42,221 nt of DNA, from NCBI RefSeq assembly GCF_934277605.1, contig NZ_CAKQVD010000013.1, positions 1-42,221 on the forward strand, read 5' to 3'. Positions 1 to 9,006 of the stretch are shown here, one piece after another (position 1 is the first letter of the stretch; every line of letters begins with the position of its first letter). The notes beneath the pieces are model-generated. The model ran no database searches. It was not told the origin of the DNA and saw only the letters and a list, made by a program, of their open reading frames with translations. A program made the translations under genes and the position numbers. This DNA comes from an uncultured Anaerotignum sp. (GTDB lineage: Bacteria > Bacillota > Clostridia > Lachnospirales > Anaerotignaceae).

Positions 1-24
1 CTTATCTGCTATAAGTTCCTAACC

Positions 25-53
25 ATTATACCCTAACGAAAGGGAATAATCAA
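25..53 (-). promoter_or_regulatory. Leftward sigma-A-type promoter at the window edge
   Basis: On the minus strand TTGATT (48-53) and TATAAT (25-30) are separated by exactly 17 bp. It would drive a gene outside the window to the left. Bases 1-118 hold nothing else I can recognise. Confidence 0.5.
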
Positions 54-118
54 GTAAAACATCTTGCGGGAAAAGCAAACGCTTCGCAAAAGGAGCCTGC
101 CATCTTGGACTCGGAATC

Positions 119-427
119 TCAAAAATTAAAATACGGATGATTGCTGTATGCCGCAGGAAGCCTTCTTCCCAAGTCTGTTTGGCCGAGGCTTTTCACAAAG
201 ACGGATTTCTGCTCCGGAAAAAGATATGTATTCAGATAATCAATAAAATCCGCCTCATTATAGCAATAAACGCCCCCGATTTTATATTTCTCGGCGGCAG
301 GGCTTGTTTGCATCCATTGATTGCAAAAGGTATTACAATAGCTTTCCAAATCATTTGCCACCGCATCCGGCACGGAATAAACAACGCTGTCACCATCCGC
401 ACTTAAAATTACTTCCTTCAAACCCAT
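119..427 (-). CDS. Hypothetical protein, 102 aa
   Basis: I do not recognise this family. The ATG at 427 is preceded on the minus strand by a strong AAGGGGG ribosome site, which supports translation. The product is soluble and mildly acidic, has no signal peptide or membrane segment, and has several aromatic residues in its C-terminal half (for example DFIDYLNTYLFP). It lies 48 bp downstream of another small leftward gene (476-715), so the two may share a transcript. It could be a lineage-specific protein. Confidence 0.55.
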   Translation of the reverse strand: MGLKEVILSADGDSVVYSVPDAVANDLESYCNTFCNQWMQTSPAAEKYKIGGVYCYNEADFIDYLNTYLFPEQKSVFVKSLGQTDLGRRLPAAYSNHPYFNF

Positions 428-475
428 ACCCCCTTGTCTGCCTTTGTGTTTTTTCGTTTGTGAACCCGAAGGGCA

Positions 476-715
476 TCAGCATTTGTCATTTTTATCTTTT
501 ATATCATTTTTTAACGATCTGATTTCTTCCCGAATCAATTCCGTACAAGCAACAATCAGACCTGCAAGAATAATAATTCCACCATAAAGCGGATACAAAA
601 AGGATTCATGGACTCCACCGCCCATGATACCGGATAATAATAGTACCCACACACCACAAAACGGCCCTACAACCAATGCAAATACCACAGCCATCGCAAT
701 AATAATATTTTTCAT
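476..715 (-). CDS. Small two-helix membrane protein, 79 aa
   Basis: The sequence shows two hydrophobic stretches, about residues 3-30 (rich in V, A, L, G) and 42-60, followed by a charged C-terminal tail (EEIRSLKNDIKDKNDK). The predicted form is two membrane helices with a cytoplasmic charged tail. The ATG at 715 follows a good GGAGG ribosome site. No family is recognised and no function is assigned. An extended -10 sequence (TGGTATCAT, 766-774 on the minus strand) lies upstream and may be its promoter. Confidence 0.55.
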   Translation of the reverse strand: MKNIIIAMAVVFALVVGPFCGVWVLLLSGIMGGGVHESFLYPLYGGIIILAGLIVACTELIREEIRSLKNDIKDKNDKC

Positions 716-895
716 TTCTCTCCACCTCCGCAGCTTCCGATTGTTCTCTCACTTCTCTCATGTAAATGATACCATAGCTCTCCAAGCAACGCCAGAGCCT
801 ATTTTACCGCAAGGTGCAAAAAGACCGCCCTCTGCGACTATTCCGCCGGCAAAAATCATAAATTGAAGGGAACCCAATTTGAAAGGAGAACCACC

Positions 896-1516
896 ATGAA
901 ACGATTTTTTTCACTTTTTCTTTCCTGCGCACTGCTGCTTGGTGGCTGCTGCCATGAAAAAGGCCTGTCAGAGATGGAAAAAATCCAAGCACAGCTTACC
1001 GAAATGGAGGGCTATGCCTGCACTGCCACCCTCATCCGTCAAACCGAAAACGGCGAAAAAAGCTACGAAACCAAGCAATACTACAAATCCACAGGTGAAT
1101 ACCGCTTGGAGCTGACCGCACCTGCGGCGGTTGCCGGCAACTATACGGTCTTTGACGGCGAGCGTATCTGCCAATACAACCCGAGAGTGAACAACAGCAT
1201 CATCAAGGACGTACCCGCATCACAGCACCGCAACGAGCTGTTTCTGGGGCAATTCATCAAAAACTATCTGCAATCGGAGGGGGTTGGTGTGGAAACAGCC
1301 TCCTTTGATTCCTCCAAGTGTATCGTGCTTGAGGCTATCCTCCCCGGCAACGATGACGGGCTTGCCACCGAAAAGCTATGGGTGGACCGCAAAAGCCTGC
1401 TGCCTGTCCGCTTTGTGATTTATAACACAGACGGCGAGGCACGCTATCAGATGGAATATCACGATTTTACCTTCCATCCGCACCTTGAGGCAGCGCTTTT
1501 CCAAATACAAGAATAA
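896..1516 (+). CDS. GerS-like germination lipoprotein (LolA-type fold)
   Basis: The product is a 206-aa lipoprotein. It has a short basic start, a hydrophobic run and a lipobox ending LLGGC, so it should be lipidated and held on the outer face of the membrane. The rest resembles the beta-rich LolA-like family that in Clostridia includes GerS, a lipoprotein required for cortex breakdown during spore germination in C. difficile. I chose the ATG at 896 over a TTG at 863 because GAAAGGAG sits just upstream and the signal peptide then starts at residue 1. The ndoA-type RNase gene follows 96 bp downstream, and that neighbourhood is common for gerS-like genes in Clostridia. The germination role is inference from family and context. 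Confidence 0.7.
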   Translation: MKRFFSLFLSCALLLGGCCHEKGLSEMEKIQAQLTEMEGYACTATLIRQTENGEKSYETKQYYKSTGEYRLELTAPAAVAGNYTVFDGERICQYNPRVNNSIIKDVPASQHRNELFLGQFIKNYLQSEGVGVETASFDSSKCIVLEAILPGNDDGLATEKLWVDRKSLLPVRFVIYNTDGEARYQMEYHDFTFHPHLEAALFQIQE

Positions 1517-1612
1517 ACCCTCCTGTTTCTGTCCATACTGAAAGCAGTCAGCAGGAACCCCTACATATTCTTCTTCCGTCGCTGACAAAATCAAACAGCG
1601 GAGTGTGAGTAT

Positions 1613-1957
1613 ATGATCGTCAGACGAGGAGATATTTTTTTTGCAGACCTCAGCCCTGTGGTTGGCAGTGAGCAGGGCGGCATTCGTCCGGTTTTAATCG
1701 TGCAAAATGACATTGGGAACAAGCACAGCCCCACTGTCATCTGTGCCGCCATTACCTCTCAGATGAACAAGGCCAAGCTGCCGACGCATATTGCGCTTTC
1801 CTCCGCCGTGTATGCACTGCCGAAGGATTCCGTTGTGCTTTTGGAGCAGATTCGCACCATTGATAAGCAGAGATTGCGGGAAAAGCTCTGCCATCTGGAT
1901 GATGCCATCATGCGTCGGGTCAACCTAAGCCTACTCATCAGCCTTGGGCTAAAATAA
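1613..1957 (+). CDS. ndoA: MazF/PemK-family endoribonuclease (NdoA/EndoA-like)
   Basis: A 114-aa protein with the full PemK/MazF signature: VRRGDIFFADLSPVVGSEQ and GGIRPVLIVQND at the N terminus, ICAAITSQ in the middle, and PKDSVVLLEQIRTIDKQRL near the C terminus. The family are sequence-specific mRNA-cleaving ribonucleases, usually paired with a small DNA-binding antitoxin encoded just upstream. No antitoxin gene is visible here: the 96 bp upstream separate it from the GerS-like gene. The ATG follows GGAG at a suitable distance. A hairpin terminator begins 4 bp after the stop. The antitoxin may be encoded elsewhere. Confidence 0.9.
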   Translation: MIVRRGDIFFADLSPVVGSEQGGIRPVLIVQNDIGNKHSPTVICAAITSQMNKAKLPTHIALSSAVYALPKDSVVLLEQIRTIDKQRLREKLCHLDDAIMRRVNLSLLISLGLK

Positions 1958-1960
1958 AAA

Positions 1961-1996
1961 ACGAGCATCGGATTCCCTCCGATACTCGTTTTTTTG
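1961..1996. terminator. Bidirectional rho-independent terminator
   Basis: A 12-bp stem (1961-1972 with 1978-1989, one G-T pair) has a 5-nt loop. T tracts follow on both strands. It ends ndoA from the left and the LCP operon from the right. Confidence 0.85.
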
Positions 1997-1999
1997 CGT

Positions 2000-2182
2000 T
2001 TATTTATTTTTTTTGCTTACAAGCACCAGCCACAAATAATACAGCAGGATAAAGATCACTGTAAAGGTTACAACCTGCTTTAAGTGAATGGCTACGCCTG
2101 TAATCAGCATAAAGCCATGGTAAAAGATACTGCACAGGCAGCCCGATTTTACCGCACGAATGAAAAGCCCTAAATAGTCCAT
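2000..2182 (-). CDS. Small membrane protein at the end of the LCP operon, 60 aa
   Basis: A 60-aa peptide with two hydrophobic segments (about residues 17-33 and 37-54) and a KKNK tail. Its ribosome site (GGAG, minus strand) lies in the 17-bp gap after the stop of the preceding LCP gene, so it is very likely the last gene of that operon. Its stop is followed immediately by the bidirectional terminator. No family is recognised. A role in the cell envelope would be a guess from position only. Confidence 0.55.
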   Translation of the reverse strand: MDYLGLFIRAVKSGCLCSIFYHGFMLITGVAIHLKQVVTFTVIFILLYYLWLVLVSKKNK

Positions 2183-2199
2183 CTTTTTTCTCCTATCCC

Positions 2200-3492
2200 T
2201 TACTGCTCATTGGTGCCAAGGATAATGCGGATATCCGCATTGCCGACCTCATTCGGCGAAACCTCCACTCTGGCATCCTTAAAATAGCTGACCAAGTCCT
2301 GCCCGACACCTGTCTCCTTCACTTGAATACGGGTGTAGCCGAGCTGCTGACCTGTATAGTTTGTCGGCTCCGTTAGGGTATAGCCGTCATTTTTCAAAAG
2401 CTCCGTAAACCTTGCCGCAAGGCCCGCAACCGAGCCGCCGTTGGAAACCTCGATGGTTAAGCCCTTGCTGTCAGTGCCATCTGTGCTTGCCACAGGTGCC
2501 ACATTATAGAAAATGCGGTCAACAACCTCTGTGGTTTCGGAAGGATCATGGATAAAATAGGATACACCGCCGATATACTGGCCGACACCCGGCAATGTTT
2601 CCATCGTCAGCTTATTCATATCAATCTTTCGGATATAGTTTGCATATTTCAGTGCATCGGAAAGGCTGACATCCGTGTCTACATATTTATACATAACCTT
2701 GATATAGTCCCCAAGGTTTTTCAAAATGCTTTCCGTACTCAGCACCTTTGTTGCCAATGCCTTCAGGAACAGCTGCTGCACCTGAATACGCCCTACGTCA
2801 CCATTGGCATAGCCCTTACGGAAGCGCACCAGCTGCAGTGCCTTATTGCCATCCAAGGTTTGCAGGCCTTTTTTCAGGTCAATCTTAATATCGCCGGTAT
2901 CGCTCATGTCCCATTTCATATCCTGCGGAACATCCACCTCAACACCGCCGACGGCATCTACAATTTCCACCAAGGCATCAAAGTTGATTTTCACATAATG
3001 GTCAATCTTAATGCCCAGCATATTTTCAAGCTGCAAAACAGCCGCCTGCGGCCCATATTCCTTGCCGCCGATGGCATGCACGGCATTAAACTTCATCACA
3101 CCGTATCTTCTGCCCAAAAGCCCCTCCACCTCGGGGCAAACATCCACACGGGTATCTCTCGGAATGGAAAGCAGGCTCAGGCTCTCCTGAGAGCTGTCAT
3201 AATGCACAACAAAGGCAACGTCCGTTCTGGTGCCATCCGCATCCACGCCGAACACCGCCACATTCAGCTTTATATTTCTTCCCATCAGTGCATCCAGCAT
3301 ACTGGTTTCATCGGCATCCTTGGCAATTTCGCCATTGCCGAAGGGCCACTGTCCCGTTACTTTATGATAGGCAAAGCAGGCACCGCCCGCCAGAATTACG
3401 AACACCATTACAATGGAAAGCATCACCTTAAAAAATGTTTTCACCGGATGAAATGGTTTTCTTTTTTTCGGGTGTTTTCTATTTTTGCTCAT
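2200..3492 (-). CDS. LCP-family cell-wall polymer transferase with LytR_C domain
   Basis: A LytR-CpsA-Psr protein of 430 aa. LCP enzymes transfer lipid-linked anionic glycopolymers onto peptidoglycan outside the cell. Visible are a basic cytoplasmic start (KNRKHPKKRK), one membrane helix (about residues 23-45), the LCP core with DADGTRTDVAFVVH and SIPRDTRVDV containing the family's conserved acidic and arginine residues, and a C-terminal LytR_C-type domain (about the last 95 residues) absent from its neighbour. The start at 3492 is preferred because GAGGGA sits 5 nt upstream. A GTG at 3504 would add four residues. It begins 23 bp after the upstream LCP gene, in the same operon. Confidence 0.88.
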   Translation of the reverse strand: MSKNRKHPKKRKPFHPVKTFFKVMLSIVMVFVILAGGACFAYHKVTGQWPFGNGEIAKDADETSMLDALMGRNIKLNVAVFGVDADGTRTDVAFVVHYDSSQESLSLLSIPRDTRVDVCPEVEGLLGRRYGVMKFNAVHAIGGKEYGPQAAVLQLENMLGIKIDHYVKINFDALVEIVDAVGGVEVDVPQDMKWDMSDTGDIKIDLKKGLQTLDGNKALQLVRFRKGYANGDVGRIQVQQLFLKALATKVLSTESILKNLGDYIKVMYKYVDTDVSLSDALKYANYIRKIDMNKLTMETLPGVGQYIGGVSYFIHDPSETTEVVDRIFYNVAPVASTDGTDSKGLTIEVSNGGSVAGLAARFTELLKNDGYTLTEPTNYTGQQLGYTRIQVKETGVGQDLVSYFKDARVEVSPNEVGNADIRIILGTNEQ

Positions 3493-3515
3493 GGAATCCC
3501 TCACTCGTCTGTCTT

Positions 3516-4730
3516 TTATACTTCCTCATCCGCTTGATTTTCTTCATCAAAGGAATTTTCGTTATCCTGCGCAGGCTGAATACCGTAAATACGTTCATTT
3601 ACAAGTGCTTCAATGCCTTCCTCATCCAATTCGACATATTTTCCCGGATTGCCCAGATAAGGAACGGTGTCACTCGTGATTTTTGCAGGATCCAGTGCTT
3701 TTGCATATTTCACATATTTCAATGCCTCCGATACGGAAATATTGCTTTCTGTGCAATCCAGCCCAACCTTTACCAAATCATTCAGATTTCGCATCAGCGT
3801 TTCCGAGCTGCATACCTTTTCAATCAACGCCTGAATGAACTGCTGCTGCACCTCAATCCGCTTCAGGTCCTTCTGCACATAGCCATCCCTGAAGCGCACC
3901 AGCTGCTCTGCCTTATCCCCATCCAAATGCTGCATACCGGGATACAGGTCGATATACAAATTCTGATAGGGGTCCGAATAATACAATCTTTCCTGCACAT
4001 CAAAATCCACACCGCCGACAGCATCGACAATCTGACGGAAGGCGGACAAATCCACCTTTACATAATAATCTATCTTGATGTTTAAAATATCCTCCAGCAT
4101 GGCAACAGAAAATGCACAGCGGTTGTTTTCGCCGGCATAGGCGTGCAGCTCTGTCAGCTTGCATTGCCCATAGACACCGTTCTGTTCGGGGATATAGGCA
4201 TTTTTCGATTCCAGATAATCCGTCATTTCCTTTGTCATTGTGACCTTGGAATCTCTGGGAACCGAGATAAAATGCAGCTCCTTCGTACCGGTGTTAAAGC
4301 TTGCGACCATATTGACATCCGCCCGCACACCATCCTCATCCGTGCCGAAAATCGCCACATTGATGATTTCATCCTCCTCCGCATCGGTGTTATCGGTGGT
4401 TGCGAAATCAGATTGCTCTGCTTTATTTTCCCATTGACGCACCGCAACCCAAACCTTTGCGCCTGCATACGTCGCTGCCAAAAGCAGCAGCAGCAAAACC
4501 ACAATCAAAATATTTCTGCGCCGTCTTTTCTTTTTCTCCACCTTTCTGCGAGACATTCTTCTGCCCTGCGCCACACGGCGTGGATCAATATACGGCTGCT
4601 CCTGCCGCACGGCTCTGCGTGGCGGCTGTGCGGCGGCACGAGCTGTTTCTCTGCGGTGTACCCGACGCTGCTGCATCTCCATATCCTCAGGAGGTCTGCG
4701 GCGTCTTCTGTATTCTCTTTTTTCACCCAT
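3516..4730 (-). CDS. LCP-family cell-wall polymer transferase with long basic N-tail
   Basis: A 404-aa LCP protein. The cytoplasmic part is unusually long and basic, about 72 residues with many Arg-rich stretches such as YRRRRRPPED and KKKRRRR. A single membrane helix follows (about 73-92). The extracellular LCP domain shows TDEDGVRADVNMVASF and SVPRDSKVT, the residues that bind the polyprenyl-pyrophosphate substrate, and QLVRFRDGY, which is shared with its downstream paralogue. It has no LytR_C domain and ends in an acidic tail. The ATG follows GAGGAG. A clear promoter lies 56 bp upstream, so this is the first gene of a three-gene leftward operon. The two LCPs probably overlap in function. 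Confidence 0.88.
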   Translation of the reverse strand: MGEKREYRRRRRPPEDMEMQQRRVHRRETARAAAQPPRRAVRQEQPYIDPRRVAQGRRMSRRKVEKKKRRRRNILIVVLLLLLLAATYAGAKVWVAVRQWENKAEQSDFATTDNTDAEEDEIINVAIFGTDEDGVRADVNMVASFNTGTKELHFISVPRDSKVTMTKEMTDYLESKNAYIPEQNGVYGQCKLTELHAYAGENNRCAFSVAMLEDILNIKIDYYVKVDLSAFRQIVDAVGGVDFDVQERLYYSDPYQNLYIDLYPGMQHLDGDKAEQLVRFRDGYVQKDLKRIEVQQQFIQALIEKVCSSETLMRNLNDLVKVGLDCTESNISVSEALKYVKYAKALDPAKITSDTVPYLGNPGKYVELDEEGIEALVNERIYGIQPAQDNENSFDEENQADEEV

Positions 4731-4785
4731 TGTTTTTATTCTCCTCTTTTTCAGAGTTCGCTATCCATTTTTTTACAACCCTATA

Positions 4786-4814
4786 ATTATAGCAAATCCG
4801 CCAAGCTCTGACAA
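4786..4814 (-). promoter_or_regulatory. Promoter of the LCP operon
   Basis: On the minus strand TTGTCA (4809-4814) and TATAAT (4786-4791) are 17 bp apart. The predicted start lies about 45 nt before the first LCP gene. Confidence 0.8.
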
Positions 4815-4981
4815 TACAGGAAATCCCTATTAGCTCGGAATTTCGGTTTTTTTCGTCTTTTTTTATACTCGGAGCTTACCTATTTTATATTATACACCTT
4901 TTTTCCGCAGTGAAAAGAGACAATTTTCTTAATTTTTTCCATCAATTTTGCGTTCAGAGAGGGATTACAGGCGTTGTTTTC

Positions 4982-5010
4982 TTTACTTTTTCGGTAAACT
5001 CTCGTATAAT
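4982..5010 (+). promoter_or_regulatory. Probable promoter of the LtaS-like gene
   Basis: TTTACT (4982-4987), a 17-bp spacer, then TATAAT (5005-5010). It lies about 107 bp before the start codon at 5118. The 305-bp divergent gap 4812-5117 is A+T-rich and shows no gene. Confidence 0.6.
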
Positions 5011-5117
5011 CCATGTTTATAAGCTATCTTTTTTCTTCTATAAAAAAAGAAACAAAAAAAGAAACCTTCCATAAATAAAGCATAATTTTACGAAAAAAAG
5101 AAAAAGGAGGAATCTAC

Positions 5118-7013
5118 ATGAAGGAACAGCCGCCCCAAAGGGCATCCTTCCAAAATAAAGTGAAAGCATTTTGTTCCACCCCCCTCGGCCTTGCGCTCAC
5201 GCTTTTGTGCGCCGCCGTTTTTCTGACAGGCATTGTCTATCTCATTACAACCAAAAGCATTCTTCCGGTTGGCCGGGAGATTCTCCACGCACCCACCATG
5301 CTGCTTTTAAACATTCTGCCGGTACTGCTGGCTTTGGTGTTTTTCTTCCTTTGCACAAGGAGGCTTGGGTTTTCCTTCAGCTTGGTCGGCATTGTGCTGG
5401 TTTTCTTCTCTATTGTGGATCGGGTGAAGGTTTCCATGCGACAGGAGCCGCTTTTGCCCACCGATTTGACCTTGGCGAAGGAGGTTGCCGCCATATTAAA
5501 GACCTTCCCTGCCTATCAACGAATCCTGCTTGGGCTGATGCTACTGATTTTTGCTGTGCTTTTGGTGGTTACCTTCCGCAAATCCAAAAAAGCAATCTTG
5601 GCGCCCCTGCCCCGTATCATCGGCCTTGTGCTTGTGCTTGCCTGCGGCTTTGGGGCAAATCAGCTTTGGTATGCAGACCAAGCGCTTTATGACAGCTATC
5701 CCACTGTGGATAACCCGTATTTCCAAGTGAACCAATATAATACCCGTGGGATGCTTTATTCCTTCCTGCACCAATTCAACATCACGAAGGTCAAGGCGCC
5801 CGAGGGCTACCGTGCTTCTGACTTTGCAGCCTTGGAGGATACCGATTGGACTGCCGATTCTGTGGAAAAGCGTCCCAACATTATTATGATTATGGGAGAG
5901 GCCTTTTCCGATTTGAGCGAAAACGAGCATTTGGATTTCACAGGCTATCGGGACCCCTTGCAAAATTGGAAGGAAATCTGTGCGGAGGCGGACACCATCA
6001 GCGGTCATATTGTGGTGCCGAATTTTGGCGGCGGCACCTCCAACACGGAATATGATGTGCTGACCGGCTGTGCCACACGCTATCTCGGCAGCTCTCTGCC
6101 CTCCTATAATTTCATTCACAGCGATTTTGACGGTATGCCCCGCCAACTGCAAAAGCTGGGCTATGAAACACTCGCCATCCACCCCGGCTATGCGTGGTTT
6201 TATAACCGCCAGAATGTATATCCCGATTTGGGCTTTGAAACCACTGCCTTCCTGGAGGATTCCTTTGATTTGGAAACCGAGGGCTATGGCGGCTATATCA
6301 ACGAAACCGCAACCATGGATAAAATCATCGAAGCCTTGGATACACACCTCAAGGAATCGGAAAATCCGCTGTTTTCCTTTACCGTAACCATTCAGAACCA
6401 CGGGCCTTATGAGAAAAAATACGGCACACTGCCACAAAATTTCTCCTGCGATGTGGGTTTGAACGATACACAGAAGGATTTGCTCACGCAATATTTTCAA
6501 GGCATTGGGGATGCGGATGAACAGCTCGGACGCTTGAAGGCGTATGCGGAGCAATCCGATGAGCCGATTGTTTTGGTTTATTTCGGCGACCATCTGCCCG
6601 GCTTCTCCAACGGCATGGAGTTTTTTGACCTTTTGGATTACCCCATTGATGCCAACGGCACCCCCGAGGAGCAGCTTGCCGTTTATGAAACACCCTATCT
6701 GATTTGGCAAAATGAAAGCGCAAAGGCATTAAAAACCACAAAAACGGCAGATGAAATTGCTTTACCCGCAAATCGCTTGCTCAGTTCGCAATTTCTCGGC
6801 ACTGCTGTTTTGGAATTATTTTTGCCCGATTATGAATCGCCCCTTCAGCACCAAAACAACGAGCTGCGCAAAGAATTGCCTGTTTGTGCAAAAAATACCT
6901 ATGTTGACAGACAAGGAAACTACACAACCGACATTTCCGCAGAGCAGCAGAAATTACTGCAACGCTTGACAAACTGGCAGTATTACAAGCTTTTCGACGA
7001 AAAGCAGCCATAA
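5118..7013 (+). CDS. LTA synthase family phosphoglycerol/sulfatase-type membrane enzyme
   Basis: A 631-aa membrane enzyme of the LtaS/alkaline-phosphatase superfamily. These build glycerol-phosphate-type polymers or modify envelope glycans using phospholipid head groups. About five membrane helices occupy residues 22-185. The extracellular catalytic domain begins near residue 252 with PNIIMIMGEAFSDL, whose glutamate binds metal. GGGTSNTEYDVLTG (about 303-317) carries the nucleophilic threonine, and VYFGDHLPG (about 487) supplies further metal ligands. The length matches LtaS-type proteins. The start has an AAAGGAGG site. It stands alone between a promoter and a terminator. The exact polymer cannot be read from sequence. 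Confidence 0.82.
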   Translation: MKEQPPQRASFQNKVKAFCSTPLGLALTLLCAAVFLTGIVYLITTKSILPVGREILHAPTMLLLNILPVLLALVFFFLCTRRLGFSFSLVGIVLVFFSIVDRVKVSMRQEPLLPTDLTLAKEVAAILKTFPAYQRILLGLMLLIFAVLLVVTFRKSKKAILAPLPRIIGLVLVLACGFGANQLWYADQALYDSYPTVDNPYFQVNQYNTRGMLYSFLHQFNITKVKAPEGYRASDFAALEDTDWTADSVEKRPNIIMIMGEAFSDLSENEHLDFTGYRDPLQNWKEICAEADTISGHIVVPNFGGGTSNTEYDVLTGCATRYLGSSLPSYNFIHSDFDGMPRQLQKLGYETLAIHPGYAWFYNRQNVYPDLGFETTAFLEDSFDLETEGYGGYINETATMDKIIEALDTHLKESENPLFSFTVTIQNHGPYEKKYGTLPQNFSCDVGLNDTQKDLLTQYFQGIGDADEQLGRLKAYAEQSDEPIVLVYFGDHLPGFSNGMEFFDLLDYPIDANGTPEEQLAVYETPYLIWQNESAKALKTTKTADEIALPANRLLSSQFLGTAVLELFLPDYESPLQHQNNELRKELPVCAKNTYVDRQGNYTTDISAEQQKLLQRLTNWQYYKLFDEKQP

Positions 7014-7034
7014 CCCCTTCGGCACAATCTGTTT

Positions 7035-7061
7035 CGCACCGAGAAATTTTTTCTCGGTGCG
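7035..7061 (+). terminator. Terminator after the LtaS-like gene
   Basis: A 12-bp perfect stem (7035-7046 with 7050-7061) and 3-nt loop, followed by only a short T run (ATTTTCAT). It starts 21 bp after the stop codon. Confidence 0.65.
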
Positions 7062-7320
7062 ATTTTCATACACGGACACTTTCTCCTTTTTCCTCTCTTA
7101 GCTTATCAGACAAACGGCGAATTTTCCACAAAAACCCGCCCTTATTTTTTCTATTTATTTCCATTTTTTGTATAAACTTCTTGTTAATCTTTACCATTTC
7201 CTGTAAAAAATTACTGTCAAAAACAACCCTGTTTTTTCGTGCTTTTTGTATTTCTTAACGGCTTATTGATTATTGTACACACAAATCAACAAAAAATATT
7301 GTATTTTTTTCATTTTTTTA

Positions 7321-7349
7321 TTGAAATTAAGCAACTTATCGGTTAAAAT
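7321..7349 (+). promoter_or_regulatory. Candidate promoter and long leader of the first NSS gene
   Basis: TTGAAA (7321-7326), a 17-bp spacer, and TAAAAT (7344-7349). This implies a leader of about 175 nt before the ATG at 7531. The leader contains short hairpins (for example GGAG paired with CTCC near 7473-7491) but no riboswitch I can name. The rest of 7062-7320 is A+T-rich with no gene. Confidence 0.5.
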
Positions 7350-7530
7350 GGGATTGATACAAAAAGTCGCAGCAATTTTTATTCTCCTGTTTGACCTTTC
7401 ACAGACAAGAGAATTTGAGGGAGGGAATTGCTTCGGCGAAAATGTTTCCCTTAAGGAAATTTTTTCATAACAGGAGTTTTTTCTACTCCAGCTATCATTC
7501 ATTATTTTCTTTAAGTAAGGAGGAATTCTT

Positions 7531-8913
7531 ATGTCTACAACTGAAAATCGTGGTCAATTTGGTTCAAAGCTCGGCTTTATCCTTTCTGCAGCCGGTTCCG
7601 CTGTTGGTCTGGGTAACATTTGGAAATTCCCCGGCAAAGCTTATAATTGCGGCGGCGGTGCTTTCCTGCTGATTTACATTCTCATGGTTGCCTTGATCGG
7701 TACCACAGTTATGATGGCAGAATTTACGGTTGGCCGTAAAACACACAAAAACGCCATCGGTGCATTCCGTGAAATCAACAGCAAATGGGGTTTCGCAGGC
7801 GGTCTGGGCGTTCTGACAGGCTTCATCATCCTTTGCTACTACTGTCAGGTTGGCGGTTGGACAATGAAATACATCTATGCTTACATCGTAGAAGCAAAGA
7901 CTGTATACGCTGATCCAATGGGCTACTTCTTGGGTATGTTGGGTGTGAACGGCTTCCCTCTGCAGGGTGCTATCATCTTCCCTCTGATTTTCCTGTTCCT
8001 GACAGCTTTCATTCTGAGCCACGGCACAGCCGGTATCGAAAAAATGTCCAAGGTTTTGATGCCTTTGCTGTTTGTACTGCTGATCGGTTTGATGGTTCGC
8101 TCCTGCACACTGCCCGGCGCTGACGTAGGTCTGAAATACATGCTGCACGTTGACTTCTCGACCATCACCAGTAACGCAATTCTGGTTGCTCTGGGGCAGG
8201 CATTCTTCTCCCTTTCTCTTGGTATGGGTATCATGGTTACATACGCATCCTACCTGTCCAGTGAGGATAACCTGATTTCCAACACCGGTATCGTTTGCGT
8301 ACTGGATACTCTGGTTGCTCTGTTCGCAGGCTTCATGATTATCCCCGCTGTATTCGCAACAGGCATTGACCCCGGCATGGGCGGCGGCTTCGCATTCGCA
8401 ACTCTGGCAGGCGTATTTCAGTCTATCCCCGGCGGTACACTGTTCGGTCTTTTGTTCTACTTCCTGCTGTTCTTCGCAGCGGTAACCTCCTCCACCTCTA
8501 TCATGGAAGGTACTATTGCTTTCCTGACAGAAGAAAAGGGTATGAAGAGAAATCAAGCATTGGTTGGTACAGCAGTTGTTGTATTCATCATCGGTGTATT
8601 CTACACATTGTCTCAGGCTTACATGAACATTAAGGGTATCTGGATTTCCAAGAACGGTCTGGAATATCCCATCTTCGGTGACTTCCTTGAATACTTGACA
8701 GACAGACTGCTGCTGCCTCTGGGCGCTCTGTTCTCTGTTATCTGTGTTGGTTGGATTTGGGGCCCCGACAACTCCATTGAAGAAGCAACCTCCAATGGCA
8801 AGTTCAAGTTCTCTCTGGCACCTGTGTATAAGGTTATGGTAAAAATCATCGACCCTATCGCTATCGGTGTTATCATCGTTGCAGGTCTGGTATTCGGTAT
8901 GTCCATTTCCTAA
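7531..8913 (+). CDS. NSS-family sodium:amino acid symporter, copy 1
   Basis: A 460-aa polytopic membrane protein of the neurotransmitter:sodium symporter family, which imports amino acids or similar solutes with Na+. The helix-1 signature is clear: SAAGSAVGLGNIWKFPGKAY forms the unwound Na+/substrate site. A second motif, LSLGMGIMVTYASYLS, matches the helix-6 region. About 11-12 membrane helices are expected and the length is typical. The start follows AAGGAGG. Codon use is noticeably more uniform (GGC/GGT, CTG, ATC) than in neighbouring genes, suggesting high expression. A near-identical gene follows 487 bp downstream. The substrate is not predictable here. Confidence 0.9.
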   Translation: MSTTENRGQFGSKLGFILSAAGSAVGLGNIWKFPGKAYNCGGGAFLLIYILMVALIGTTVMMAEFTVGRKTHKNAIGAFREINSKWGFAGGLGVLTGFIILCYYCQVGGWTMKYIYAYIVEAKTVYADPMGYFLGMLGVNGFPLQGAIIFPLIFLFLTAFILSHGTAGIEKMSKVLMPLLFVLLIGLMVRSCTLPGADVGLKYMLHVDFSTITSNAILVALGQAFFSLSLGMGIMVTYASYLSSEDNLISNTGIVCVLDTLVALFAGFMIIPAVFATGIDPGMGGGFAFATLAGVFQSIPGGTLFGLLFYFLLFFAAVTSSTSIMEGTIAFLTEEKGMKRNQALVGTAVVVFIIGVFYTLSQAYMNIKGIWISKNGLEYPIFGDFLEYLTDRLLLPLGALFSVICVGWIWGPDNSIEEATSNGKFKFSLAPVYKVMVKIIDPIAIGVIIVAGLVFGMSIS

Positions 8914-8975
8914 TAAGAAAGAAATTCTTAATACGAAACATATAACATACTCTTGCATAAATGAGTGAAGCAAAA

Positions 8976-9006
8976 AGGACGAAGGCTCCCCCTTCGTCCT
9001 CTTTTT
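8976..9006 (+). terminator. Terminator after NSS copy 1
   Basis: A 10-bp perfect stem (8976-8985 with 8991-9000), CTCCC loop, then CTTTTT. It makes the two NSS genes separate transcription units. Confidence 0.85.

Noticed and set aside
2548..3537. Rightward frame of 329 codons opposite the second LCP gene
   Set aside because: It has no ribosome site, gives a His/Gln-rich product unlike a real protein, and is fully antisense to a recognised LCP gene.
7564..8973. Leftward frame of 469 codons opposite NSS copy 1
   Set aside because: The Cys/Gln/His-rich product mirrors the codon bias of the NSS gene. The same kind of shadow occurs in copy 2.
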